Part shown: positions 1 through 8,765 of the stretch, piece after piece
Layout of the letters: every line of letters begins with the position of its first letter
Numbering within the stretch: position 1 is the first letter of the stretch
NCBI RefSeq assembly: GCF_003815775.1
Contig: NZ_CP033926.1
Location: 3,534,001 to 3,598,000 of the forward strand
Direction of reading: 5' to 3'
Length of the DNA stretch: 64,000 bases
DNA from: Chryseobacterium joostei
GTDB taxonomy: Bacteria; Bacteroidota; Bacteroidia; Flavobacteriales; Weeksellaceae
The notes under the pieces: model-generated
Database searches by the model: none
Told to the model about the DNA's origin: nothing
The model's input: only the letters and a program-made list of their open reading frames with translations
Made by a program: the position numbers and the translations under genes

Positions 1-477
1 CACTATACAAGAAGTTGGTTTAAAATTTATACGGAACGAGCGGAGGTAGGAAGGTCAAATACCTTTCTTCACAATGATGGCTGGCTGGAAGTAAATATAG
101 ACATGAATGCAGACTCTGTAGCAATGAGAACTCATCAGAAAACAATGTTTTATAATGATCTGGCAAATGTTGTGGAACTTTCACCAGAGCGTCTAAAAGC
201 TTTTAATGAAATCATCAATTATCTGAGGACAAAGGGCTCTGTTTATATTGTCCGAATTCCAACCTCTAAAAATCTTACCGCCATTGAAAATAAAAAATAT
301 CCTCATTTTAGTAAATTATTGCAGGATATTGCACATCAACAAAATATAAGGGTGTTTGACTTTTCGAAAAATTATGCAGATTATGATTATACAGATGGAA
401 ACCATATGTATAAAGAGTCTGGAAAGAAGCTTACTTCCCAGATTGCAGACTCTATCATAGCCAGTAGGAAAAAATAA
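1..477 (+). CDS. SGNH/GDSL-like hydrolase, C-terminal part (truncated by window edge)
   Basis: The frame is open from base 1, so this is the 3' end of a gene that starts outside the window; the ATG at 103 is probably internal. About 158 residues are visible. Near the end is the motif YTDGNHMYKESG, resembling the block V D-x-x-H catalytic signature of SGNH/GDSL esterases and the related acyltransferase-linked SGNH proteins found in polysaccharide loci. Before it comes an alternating beta/alpha pattern (VYIVRIPTS, IRVFDFSKNY) typical of the flavodoxin-like SGNH fold. It converges with the minus-strand glycosyltransferase locus, with a 49-base gap. Substrate unknown; removal of O-acyl groups from a glycan is an inference from context only. 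Confidence 0.6.
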   Translation, partial: HYTRSWFKIYTERAEVGRSNTFLHNDGWLEVNIDMNADSVAMRTHQKTMFYNDLANVVELSPERLKAFNEIINYLRTKGSVYIVRIPTSKNLTAIENKKYPHFSKLLQDIAHQQNIRVFDFSKNYADYDYTDGNHMYKESGKKLTSQIADSIIASRKK

Positions 478-526
478 AATAATTGAATGGTGGTGTACCT
501 ATTTCAGTTCCCCAAACATATTGATG

Positions 527-1468
527 TTAGAATAAGTTACCCCTGAAATTAATATTATAAATTCCCGATCGTATACTTTTATAATCTTTTAAAAAATATT
601 TTAAGATCATTTTCCACTTTTTTGACGTTGTGGAGTTAGCAATCTGAAAGCTTCTGTACATTCTCAAAATATGGAGCCTTACATTTTCAGGAATAGTGGT
701 TTCATTTTCAGCCCAATCATTTACCTCTTTCCATAAAAGAACACGAGTTGTTGCCGGGTTTATTTTTTTAGAATCCACCTGTGTAATTCTATTATCTTCA
801 TGTACCCCTCTTATGGCCACTGCCTTATCCAAAATTCCGGGATAAAGATTAAGGTAATAAGAGAGCCTGAATAAAAACTCTGTATCCTGATGGAGCCTTA
901 GGCTGGCTTTGAATAGGATATCCATTTTTTTCATCAGGGAATCCTTACGTATTGTTAATGCATCAATACTAAAAAGCCCAAAGCTTCCTAACATGTAAAT
1001 TTGACCAAGAAAAACGTCCTTGGGATCATGTCTTTTATAGACTGTAGTTAGCCTGTCTCCAAATAACTGATAGTATTGTTGTTTTGCTTTTTCAGTATAA
1101 TAGTGTACGCCAAGTGCGCCGTAGACACCCTCTACTTCAGGTCGTTTAAAGAGTTCCTTTTCAGCATCAAATCTATTGGGAAGATAATAATCATCAGCAT
1201 CTAAAAATGAAATGAAATCTCCTGTAGATTTTTCTATTCCCAGATTCCTCGTAGGGCCAGCACCGTGGTTTCCTTTGTCGGGATGTTGATACAGCTTTAC
1301 CCTGTCATATTGTTCGGCAAGTTGTTCACATACCTGCAATGCTTGATCAGGAGATTTATCCTCTATCAGAATGACTTCATGTACTTCATCAAACTGAAGG
1401 GCCGATAACACAGCTTGGGATACGAATTTTTCAGCATTGTAAACGGGAATGATTACTGAGATTTTCAT
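527..1468 (-). CDS. Glycosyltransferase family 2 (paralogue 1 of 4 in tandem)
   Basis: A 313-residue GT-A-fold glycosyltransferase. The N-terminal nucleotide-binding segment (ISVIIPVYNAEKF), the acidic ED pair in ILIEDKSPD and the metal-binding motif FLDADDYYLPNRF near residue 90 are all visible. No membrane segment is seen, so it should act on the cytoplasmic face of the inner membrane, adding one sugar of the surface polysaccharide. It is the last gene of the minus-strand locus and is separated from the upstream paralogue by 231 bases that contain a strong palindrome. It resembles the gene at 1700-2650 most closely (both share YYQLFGDRLTTVYK). Donor and acceptor cannot be told from sequence. 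Confidence 0.9.
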   Translation of the reverse strand: MKISVIIPVYNAEKFVSQAVLSALQFDEVHEVILIEDKSPDQALQVCEQLAEQYDRVKLYQHPDKGNHGAGPTRNLGIEKSTGDFISFLDADDYYLPNRFDAEKELFKRPEVEGVYGALGVHYYTEKAKQQYYQLFGDRLTTVYKRHDPKDVFLGQIYMLGSFGLFSIDALTIRKDSLMKKMDILFKASLRLHQDTEFLFRLSYYLNLYPGILDKAVAIRGVHEDNRITQVDSKKINPATTRVLLWKEVNDWAENETTIPENVRLHILRMYRSFQIANSTTSKKWKMILKYFLKDYKSIRSGIYNINFRGNLF

Positions 1469-1699
1469 GTTTTTATCAACTTAATTTTTTAAATCATTTG
1501 TGTGTTTAAAAGTCCTGCAATATAATCAATTATAAAGACTTATGCCTGAATTTTTTTACATATAAAAGTAGATATATTTTCCTTTGGTTTATGGGTCAAA
1601 AATTAGCTGAATAGGACCTATTCAGCTAATTTTAGCAGAGAAACTGATGTGTTTTCTTCCCTATTCTTATTTAAAGTTACGAATTTATAATTTAAATTT
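1469..1699. other. Intergenic gap between GT2 paralogues
   Basis: The gap holds no gene. Its only strong feature is the 35-bp palindrome at 1599-1633. The remainder is AT-rich and may hold a promoter for the 527-1468 gene, but I found no clear TAnnTTTG box. Confidence 0.5.
1599..1633 (-). terminator. Strong palindrome, probable rho-independent terminator
   Basis: A 17-bp perfect inverted repeat (1599-1615 against 1617-1633) has a single central base. Read on the minus strand, after the GT2 gene that stops at 1700, it is followed by a T run. This fits an intrinsic terminator. A one-base centre is sterically tight, so the real hairpin would open a few central pairs. It could instead be a dyad operator. 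Confidence 0.65.
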
Positions 1700-2650
1700 T
1701 TATGAAATCAGCGAATATCTGAAATTGATATTATACAATCCCGATCTTATACTTTTATAATCGGTAAACAGGTATTTAATAATCATACCCCATTTTTTTA
1801 ACAAAGGAGCCTTGGCAATTTCAAAGCTGCGATGCATTCTTTTGATATGGAGTTTGATGTCTTCAGAAATATTGTTCTCCGTTTGTGACCATAGCTTCAC
1901 TTCATTCCAAAGTAATGCCCGGGAGAATGCCGGATCTATGACACGAAGATCCACTTTTGTTATTCTGTTGTTTTCATGTACTCCTCTTATGGCAATAGCT
2001 TCATCTAAAATTCCGGGATAAAGATCCAGATAATAAGAAAGACGAAACAAAAACTCGGTGTCTTCATGAAGCCTTAAGTGTGGTTTGAATAAAGGTTTCA
2101 TTTTTTTTATTAAAGACTCTCTTCGAACCGTTAAAGTATCAATGCTGAAAAGCCCAAAACTTCCCAGCATATGTAACTGTCCGGGAAATACATCCTTAGG
2201 ATCATATTTTTTATAGACGGTGGTTAATCTGTCTCCAAATAACTGATAATACTGTTGTTTTGCTTTTTCAGAATAATACTGTACTCCGAGAGCACCGTAA
2301 ACACCTTCTACATCGGGGTTTTTAAATAGTTTTTTTTCAGCTTCGAACCTATTGGGTAGGAAATAGTCGTCTGCATCTAAAAAAGCTATAAAGTCACCTG
2401 TTGACTTTTCTATGCCTAAATTTCTACTTGGGCTTGCCCCGTGATTTTTTTTATCAGGATGTTGGTAAAGTTTTACTTTTTCATGTTTTTCAGCGAGCTG
2501 CCGGCATACCGCCAATGCATTGTCCGGGGAATTATCTTCAATTAGAATAATTTCGTACACGTCCTCCAACTGAAGAGCTGAGTCTACTGCCTGGGAAACA
2601 TATTTTTCTGCATTATAAACGGGAATAACTACTGAGATTCTCATTTTCAT
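1700..2650 (-). CDS. Glycosyltransferase family 2 (paralogue 2 of 4)
   Basis: A 316-residue GT2 enzyme with the same layout as its neighbours: ISVVIPVYNAEKY at the N terminus, ILIEDNSPDNA, then FLDADDYFLPNRF as the D-x-D metal site. It is closest to the 527-1468 gene along the whole length, including the middle segment YYQLFGDRLTTVYK. This indicates a fairly recent gene duplication followed by divergence. The chosen start gives MKMRIS; starting at the second Met (base 2644) is equally possible. It is a cytoplasmic, membrane-peripheral sugar transferase for the polysaccharide; specificity unknown. A 292-base gap separates it from the upstream paralogue. Confidence 0.9.
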   Translation of the reverse strand: MKMRISVVIPVYNAEKYVSQAVDSALQLEDVYEIILIEDNSPDNALAVCRQLAEKHEKVKLYQHPDKKNHGASPSRNLGIEKSTGDFIAFLDADDYFLPNRFEAEKKLFKNPDVEGVYGALGVQYYSEKAKQQYYQLFGDRLTTVYKKYDPKDVFPGQLHMLGSFGLFSIDTLTVRRESLIKKMKPLFKPHLRLHEDTEFLFRLSYYLDLYPGILDEAIAIRGVHENNRITKVDLRVIDPAFSRALLWNEVKLWSQTENNISEDIKLHIKRMHRSFEIAKAPLLKKWGMIIKYLFTDYKSIRSGLYNINFRYSLIS

Positions 2651-2942
2651 TTCTCCTTTTTACAATAAATTTAGAATTATAATTGTGTTTTATTTAGTAC
2701 CTTTTGAATTACGAAATTTAAGCTTTTAATTTTAGTTTTACATACTAAGTATAGTTTTTTTCCATAAAATAGTATACAAACATTACTGGAGTAATTATAA
2801 TGTAGATTTTAAGTGTAAATTATTTTTTTTGAAAATTTAAAAACGCTATAAAATCTCACTGTAGGGAAAAATATACTATTGATTTATCCCCTGGAATAAA
2901 TGTTTTAAGTGGGTGGATTGTAGAAATTAATAAAATTAATTT
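2651..2942. other. Long AT-rich intergenic gap, nothing recognised
   Basis: These 292 bases between two GT2 genes are strongly AT-rich. I see no ORF, no convincing hairpin and no clear TAnnTTTG box. The gap may carry a promoter for the downstream gene, or it may be debris from duplication of the GT2 genes. Confidence 0.4.
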
Positions 2943-3884
2943 CTATGAATGGGTATAAGTGAACCTATATTTTGTTCTTAATATATTGGGGTTTTTAAGA
3001 ATGGTAACCAATAAATCTACGGTTTTTGAAAGCCCTTTTTTTGTTGAAAGTTCAAATGCTTTTTTCTGAAGATAAATGTGCTGTGAGGCATCTTTTTCCA
3101 GCGTTAAAGTTTTGGACCATTCGTACAGGGAATTCCAGAAGAGGAATTGTCGCTGGTTGTATTGTGGGGAATATTTTACAATTTTTGTAATCCTGTTATC
3201 ATCATGCATTCCTCTTATGGCAACCGGCTGATCTATGATGCCGGATTTCAGATGACAATGATGGGCAAGCTTCATGATAAAGTCGGAATCCTGATGAAGT
3301 CGGAGAGCTTCATTGAATCTTAATTTGCTGGATTCAAGGGAAGACCTTCGGATGGTAAGGGCATCAAGCGTAAAAAAAGAACCAAATATTTTTTGGGTAA
3401 GCCCCAATAAACCTCTAAAAACCTCATTTCCCTCTGCAGGATAATTAACAGTTAACAGGTAGTTGTCATTAATATTGGAAAGAAATTCTTCTTTCCCTTT
3501 CTCAGTCAGATATTCAGTGCCAATGGCATTGAAAACACCATCTGTCTTTGGATTTTTAAACAATTCTTTTTCAGCGGTAAATCTGTTAGGAAGAAAATAG
3601 TCATCTGCATCCAAAAAGGCAATGAAATCTCCAGTTACTTTTTCTAGCCCTAGATTTCTGCTGGCACCAGCACCATGGTTTTCTTGATCAGGATGTTGAA
3701 AAAGTTTTACCTGATCATATTTCTGAGCAAGCTCTTGGCAAATCTGAAGAGCATTATCTGGTGATTTATCTTCTACCAGAATAACCTCAAATACTTCATC
3801 AAGTTGTAAGGCGGATTCTACAGCTTTTGATACATATTTTTCTGCATTGTAAACAGGAATAATTACTGAAATCTTCATTTTCAT
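2943..3884 (-). CDS. Glycosyltransferase family 2 (paralogue 3 of 4)
   Basis: A 313-residue GT2 enzyme with ISVIIPVYNAEKY, ILVEDKSPDNA and the metal-binding FLDADDYFLPNRF. Its start codon overlaps the stop codon of the upstream gene (ATGA, 3881-3884), so the two are translationally coupled. It resembles that gene more than the two downstream ones; both share FNAIGTEYLTEKGKEEF and a matching C-terminal segment. The four genes thus form two pairs. It probably adds a residue to the same glycan as its neighbours; donor and linkage are unknown. Confidence 0.9.
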   Translation of the reverse strand: MKMKISVIIPVYNAEKYVSKAVESALQLDEVFEVILVEDKSPDNALQICQELAQKYDQVKLFQHPDQENHGAGASRNLGLEKVTGDFIAFLDADDYFLPNRFTAEKELFKNPKTDGVFNAIGTEYLTEKGKEEFLSNINDNYLLTVNYPAEGNEVFRGLLGLTQKIFGSFFTLDALTIRRSSLESSKLRFNEALRLHQDSDFIMKLAHHCHLKSGIIDQPVAIRGMHDDNRITKIVKYSPQYNQRQFLFWNSLYEWSKTLTLEKDASQHIYLQKKAFELSTKKGLSKTVDLLVTILKNPNILRTKYRFTYTHS

Positions 3885-4819
3885 TTATTGTAATAAGTGA
3901 AACGATACTTGGTCTTTAATATTTCCGGGTTTTTTAGAACTTCACCCAAAATATTGCAATATTTGACAAATCCTTTTTTTAAGGAAAGATCAAATGATTT
4001 ATAAATTAAATAAATCCTTTTTCTTGACTCGGAGGGAATTTGATTATCGGAAGCCCAGCTATTCAGGGAATTCCATAAAAGAAATTGCCTTTGATTGTAT
4101 TGAGGAGAGTATTTTATAATCTTGGTGATCCTGTTATTGTCATGAACACCTCTTATAGCAACAGCCTTATCTATACAACCCGTCTTTAAATGACAATGGT
4201 AAGCCAGCTTGATAATGAATTCCGTATCCTGATGTACCCGAAGATCCTTATTAAATCTGATATGATGAGGTTCCAGAGATTCTTTTCTTATGGTAAGGGA
4301 ATTGAGGTGGAAAGATGTACCGAAAGTTTTAGTTGTTAAGCCTAGAAGGCCTTTAAATATTTCTTCTCCCTCCGCCGGATAATTAACGGTGCTGAGTGAT
4401 GTCTCCTTAAATTTGGATTCAAATTCTTCTTTCCCTTTCTCTGTTAAATACTCAGTACCAATGGCATTAAAAACACCATCTATCTTTGAGTCTTTGAAGA
4501 TTTCCTTTTCAGCATCAAATCTATTGGGTAGGTAATAGTCATCTGCATCCAGAAATGCAATGAAATTACTTGTGGCTTTTTCAATGCCCAGATTTCTTGC
4601 CGCTCCTGCACCATGATTTCCCTGGTCAGGATGTTGAAATAATTTTACCTTAGGGGTTTCACTACTTAGTTGCTGACAAATTTCCAGTGAGTTATCTGTA
4701 GATTTATCTTCAATTAAGATAACTTCTTTTACTTCATCAAATTGTGCAGCAGACTGCACAGCCTTTTCCAGAAACTCAGCTGCATTGTATACAGGTATGA
4801 TAACAGAGATGTGAAGCAT
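3881..4819 (-). CDS. Glycosyltransferase family 2 (paralogue 4 of 4)
   Basis: A 312-residue GT2 enzyme: ISVIIPVYNAAEF, ILIEDKSTDNS and FLDADDYYLPNRF mark the GT-A donor and metal site. The start overlaps the asnB stop by one base (TAATG at 4817-4821), and its own stop overlaps the next start by four bases. asnB and two glycosyltransferases therefore form a tightly coupled block. It pairs with 2943-3884 by sequence. Cytoplasmic; precise sugar unknown. Confidence 0.9.
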   Translation of the reverse strand: MLHISVIIPVYNAAEFLEKAVQSAAQFDEVKEVILIEDKSTDNSLEICQQLSSETPKVKLFQHPDQGNHGAGAARNLGIEKATSNFIAFLDADDYYLPNRFDAEKEIFKDSKIDGVFNAIGTEYLTEKGKEEFESKFKETSLSTVNYPAEGEEIFKGLLGLTTKTFGTSFHLNSLTIRKESLEPHHIRFNKDLRVHQDTEFIIKLAYHCHLKTGCIDKAVAIRGVHDNNRITKIIKYSPQYNQRQFLLWNSLNSWASDNQIPSESRKRIYLIYKSFDLSLKKGFVKYCNILGEVLKNPEILKTKYRFTYYNK

Positions 4820-6615
4820 TACAATACAGATTTGTTATTATCTGCCCATAAGGCAAGCTGTAAAAGGTTCCAGTGTCTTTCATCCTTATCAAGGAAATTT
4901 TGAGCAGCCTTAAAGTCAATATAATTGAAAACCTTATGATTGGGATCTTTTAATAAGTCATTTGAAAAGTTCATCAGATTATCTTCTTCAAACCAGCTTT
5001 TTACTCCAAGGCCAAACCCTTGTTTATGTCGGTTTCTGATGGTTTCAGTCCAATAAGATCCCATTGCCTCCCGAAGAATGATTTTGTCATTGTTATCATT
5101 CAATTTCAATTGATCTGGCAGCTGTATACAGAACTCTGCAAAATCAAGATCCAGAAATGGAGTTCTTACTTCCAGAGAGTTGGCCATAGCCATTCTGTCG
5201 GACTTTACCATCATATTGGCAGGAACATAGTTTTCAAGATCTACTCTCATAATATCATTAAGAGAATCAGGATTGGGCGTAAAACTATAGGTTTGCAGAT
5301 AATCGGAAGATACTCCCAGAAGATTGCGTTCCTTTTTATTGAACGCATTTCTTACATCATTCAGGTGAAAATCCATAATGGATGAAAACTCCATGTTTTT
5401 CTGGGTAAGAAATGAAGTAGGTTTCAGCTGTTGATATAGTTTTAGCCCAAACTGAGCAATTATATTTTTATAACTGAAATGCTTCTTTAATTTATTTTCA
5501 ACAGTATAGAAATGATAGCCCCCAAACAGTTCATCTCCTACATCTCCTGATAATACTACGGTAAGATTCTTTTTGGCTGCTCTGCAGATTTCATAATGTG
5601 GGATAAATGAGGCATCCGCAAAAGGCTCGTCAAAGAATGGCGATATTTTTAAAAGAGAGGAGACAAGATCAGATTTCTGCTCATGAACCTCTATATGATT
5701 GGTTTTGTATTTGTCAGCAATTTCTTTTGCATATTTCAGTTCGTTGTCCTTGTGGTCATACCCAAAGCTGATAGTAGTCTGGTGGGGTAGAAATTCATCT
5801 ACCAATGCTACAACGGAAGAGGAATCTAATCCTCCGCTCAGAAAACTTCCTACTTCTACGTCGGCAATAAGCTGTTTTTTAACTGCATTTTTCAACAGAT
5901 ACAAAAATTCTTCCTTAGCGTCGGAAAGGCCAATCACTCTGTCTTTTGCAGGTAAGCTGTAATAGCGTGATATTGTGAAATTGCCATCTTTCCAGATCAG
6001 TTGATGTGCTGGTGGAAGGGTAAATATATTGCTGTAAATACTTTGACTGGAACTTACATATCCGTATTGTAGATAGTGGGAGAGTGCCTCGGAACTTACT
6101 TTAGGCTGAATAAGCCCGGAAGCCAGAATTGCCTTAATTTCTGATGCGAAAATAAATTCATTGTTTTTGCCAATGGCATAGTAAAAAGGCTTTTCCCCAA
6201 AACGGTCTCTGGCACAGAATAGTTGTTGCTTCTGGTTATCCCAGATAGCAAATGCAAACATACCCGGCAGATCATGAATGAGGTTTTCCTGTTTTCTCTG
6301 GTACATGGCGAGAATAACTTCCGTGTCAGAGCTTCCGTGGTAAGGGTATTCGCCGTAATGTTTTTTTATATCCTGATAGCCGTAGATTTCACCATTGAGA
6401 ACAATACATTCATTTTTTGTATTGGAAAACATAGGTTGTTTCCCATTTTCAGATAGGTCTATAATGGAAAGCCTACGATGGCCTAGTGCAGCATTGTCAT
6501 AAAACTCATGGTGTGAAGAATCTGGTCCGCGGTGGATCAGTGAGTCTGTCATTTTTTGAATCTCTTCCTGATAATTTCTGGCATTACTGCCTATAATTCC
6601 CGCTATTCCACACAT
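4819..6615 (-). CDS. asnB: Glutamine-dependent asparagine synthetase-like amidotransferase
   Basis: The 598 residues match a full-length AsnB. The N terminus is MCGIAGIIG, whose Cys2 is the class II glutaminase nucleophile, followed by RGPDSS and the glutaminase domain to about residue 200. The synthetase domain carries the PP-loop SFLSGGLDSSS near residue 260 and LSGDVGDELFGGY further on. The classical reaction is Asp + Gln + ATP to Asn. In polysaccharide loci, AsnB homologues are often assigned to amidation of uronic acid or other carboxylated sugars. With ugd in the same locus this is a plausible role here, but it is inference. It lies between glycosyltransferase genes and is coupled to the next one by TAATG. 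Confidence 0.93.
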   Translation of the reverse strand: MCGIAGIIGSNARNYQEEIQKMTDSLIHRGPDSSHHEFYDNAALGHRRLSIIDLSENGKQPMFSNTKNECIVLNGEIYGYQDIKKHYGEYPYHGSSDTEVILAMYQRKQENLIHDLPGMFAFAIWDNQKQQLFCARDRFGEKPFYYAIGKNNEFIFASEIKAILASGLIQPKVSSEALSHYLQYGYVSSSQSIYSNIFTLPPAHQLIWKDGNFTISRYYSLPAKDRVIGLSDAKEEFLYLLKNAVKKQLIADVEVGSFLSGGLDSSSVVALVDEFLPHQTTISFGYDHKDNELKYAKEIADKYKTNHIEVHEQKSDLVSSLLKISPFFDEPFADASFIPHYEICRAAKKNLTVVLSGDVGDELFGGYHFYTVENKLKKHFSYKNIIAQFGLKLYQQLKPTSFLTQKNMEFSSIMDFHLNDVRNAFNKKERNLLGVSSDYLQTYSFTPNPDSLNDIMRVDLENYVPANMMVKSDRMAMANSLEVRTPFLDLDFAEFCIQLPDQLKLNDNNDKIILREAMGSYWTETIRNRHKQGFGLGVKSWFEEDNLMNFSNDLLKDPNHKVFNYIDFKAAQNFLDKDERHWNLLQLALWADNNKSVL

Positions 6616-6662
6616 AATATTTTATTTTTCATCATTAATTTTCAAATTTTGTATGAGCTAAT

Positions 6663-7586
6663 TTACGACAGATTCAGAAAAGTAGGGCCTGCCTGAATTA
6701 ATTGATTTCGTAAACTGCTTAATTTTTCACTATCTCTTGTGATTTTTTTATATTTCAAAGACAATTCCTTGTATTTTCCAATGTTTCCTGTCATCAGGTT
6801 TTTAAACATACTTTGTTTTAACGACTTCTTTTCCAGTTGTAAACCGTTAGGGAAATTCGGGTTTAGAGTGTTGATTTCAATACGAACATCTTCGTATTTA
6901 TTGAAGTCTATTTTATGAAGAAGCTGCACTCCGTCATGTACAACTTTACTGCCTGGAACAAGAAGTACTTTTTTTTGTTGGAAATGAACCCTGTTTACAT
7001 ATTCGTCATCTTCACCATAATGGAAAAAGTAAGGATTGAAGCCTCCAATTGTTTCTATTGTTTTCTTGGGTAAAAGCCAATGAGCAGCATTTACAAAATG
7101 AATTTCGTAATAAGGTTTCAGGGTCTGAAAGTACAGATCTGAGATCATCCTTGTTTTTTCGTAATTCTTTGCGATATATTGATCCAGGAAAATGTCGAGG
7201 TATTTTTCTGTACCATCCACATGAATGGGGCTTATAATTCCAATTTCATCCTTGTTGGGGTGATTGTTATAAACTTCCAGCATTTTTTCCATGCTGTTTT
7301 CGTATAGCCATGCGTCCTGATTCATCAGATAAAAAAAATCGGCGCCGTCTTTATATGCTTTTTCAATTCCAATATTATTGGCCTTTCCAAAACCAAGGTT
7401 GGATTCGGATTGGGTAAAGTCTACTTCAGGAAAATGGTGTTGAATATACTCCTGAGTACCGTCTGTAGATCCGTTATCTATAACGAAGCACTTTACAGGA
7501 ACAGAAGATTTCCTTAGGCTGCTAAAGCATCTTTCTGCCCATTTCATGGCATTGTAGGTAATAATAATAATATGAATCTTCGACAT
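6663..7586 (-). CDS. Glycosyltransferase family 2, rhamnosyltransferase-like
   Basis: A 307-residue GT2 enzyme of the subgroup with NQDAW in place of a plain D-x-D (YLMNQDAWLYENS, near residue 95). This form is common in WbbL-like rhamnosyltransferases. The N-terminal IHIIIITYNAMKWAERCF and DNGSTDGTQEYI form the nucleotide site; HYGEDDEYVNR is the likely catalytic-base region. It is paralogous to 12912-13862, sharing SDFKKL-type context less well but FGKANNxGIEKAYK and the NQDAW region closely. Cytoplasmic; the donor is probably a dTDP-deoxysugar by family analogy, unproven. Confidence 0.9.
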   Translation of the reverse strand: MSKIHIIIITYNAMKWAERCFSSLRKSSVPVKCFVIDNGSTDGTQEYIQHHFPEVDFTQSESNLGFGKANNIGIEKAYKDGADFFYLMNQDAWLYENSMEKMLEVYNNHPNKDEIGIISPIHVDGTEKYLDIFLDQYIAKNYEKTRMISDLYFQTLKPYYEIHFVNAAHWLLPKKTIETIGGFNPYFFHYGEDDEYVNRVHFQQKKVLLVPGSKVVHDGVQLLHKIDFNKYEDVRIEINTLNPNFPNGLQLEKKSLKQSMFKNLMTGNIGKYKELSLKYKKITRDSEKLSSLRNQLIQAGPTFLNLS

Positions 7587-7631
7587 TTTTTATCTTAATA
7601 TTTTCATTGGGAAATAAAGTTGGCCATAATT

Positions 7632-8765
7632 TTAAAGCAAATTAGTGATTCTAAAATAGAAAAAATAGTATACGCGCTTAAGAAGGCCATCAAATTCCGG
7701 AAAGACTAAAAATCCCTGGGTCATAAGCATCATTTTCCAGGAAAGGTTAAATAGTATTACCAGCCCTGCTATCATTTCCTGCTTCTTGGTAAGCACTAAT
7801 TTTTGCTCTATGGCTATAAATATGGTGAGCAGAGAGAAAAAGATATTAGTCCATCTTCCCCAATCTAAGGCCATATAAAATAATGGAACAAGAAAAAGAA
7901 TTTGTATTACAAGAAATATTGTATTGATTTTAACCTTATTGAACCTACTGTAAATGTAAAATGTTAATGCCCCAAGCAAGATGCTTATACCATAGGTTTG
8001 ATAATCATATAAGTGAGATTTGTAATGGTTTAGGACATTATAATTGGGATCATAATCAAAAATTCCCATCTCATTAAGGACTAATCCATGAGCTTTAAAG
8101 AATGATATAGTATTTTCTGTCCTTAAGTTAATTCCAAACTTATAAAGAATGAACATGATAATAACCGATGGGAGAAACTGGTAGAGTAGTATTCTCTTTA
8201 TTTTATCAAGTGGCGAACCATTATTTTTCATAAAGTAAGCCATACCTACAAAAGGTAAATAAAAAAATGCGGCTTCATGGGTGAGAAGGGCAATGATGAT
8301 AAAAAAGGTAATGCTAAGGTCCTTAATAATAACTTTAGAACGAAGACGTAGGATATATATCAGGTAAAGTAGAAAGAATAATATCTCTTTTCTTGTAGCA
8401 ATGTTAGGATCTTTAAACATCATTCCAAAGCCCACCGGAAGTAATATAAGAACAATAGTAAGCAGGTTGTTTTTTTCTTTTCGGAAGAGTTGTATCAACA
8501 GGAAGAAAAGAACCGTGTATAAGAGAAATACAAATGCAAATACAATGTATTCAAGCTGAATATTGGTAAGTTCATTGATCCATATGAATAGAGTTCCGAA
8601 AAGTCCTCTACGCTTAAAACCTCCATCCTGATAATTGATAATCCATTCTCCAAAACACCATCCTCCCTTTTGCGTTACAATCAAAAAGTATGAAGTTTTG
8701 ATACTTATACAATAATAAATGATTAATATTAAGCTGATTATGTAGTTGATTATTTTTGTTTTCAT
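7632..8765 (-). CDS. Polytopic membrane protein, GFKRRGL family, copy A
   Basis: A 377-residue inner-membrane protein with roughly ten hydrophobic segments and no soluble domain. A conserved stretch after the first helix, INYQDGGFKRRGLFGTLF (about residues 43-60), lies in what should be a periplasmic or interfacial loop. I cannot assign a named family. Size, topology and position among glycosyltransferases suggest a Wzy/EpsG-like polymerase or a GT-C-type lipid-linked sugar transferase. Residues 1-79 are identical to the next gene upstream (8805-9929), after which the two diverge. This is one product of a recent tandem duplication. Confidence 0.7.
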   Translation of the reverse strand: MKTKIINYIISLILIIYYCISIKTSYFLIVTQKGGWCFGEWIINYQDGGFKRRGLFGTLFIWINELTNIQLEYIVFAFVFLLYTVLFFLLIQLFRKEKNNLLTIVLILLPVGFGMMFKDPNIATRKEILFFLLYLIYILRLRSKVIIKDLSITFFIIIALLTHEAAFFYLPFVGMAYFMKNNGSPLDKIKRILLYQFLPSVIIMFILYKFGINLRTENTISFFKAHGLVLNEMGIFDYDPNYNVLNHYKSHLYDYQTYGISILLGALTFYIYSRFNKVKINTIFLVIQILFLVPLFYMALDWGRWTNIFFSLLTIFIAIEQKLVLTKKQEMIAGLVILFNLSWKMMLMTQGFLVFPEFDGLLKRVYYFFYFRITNLL

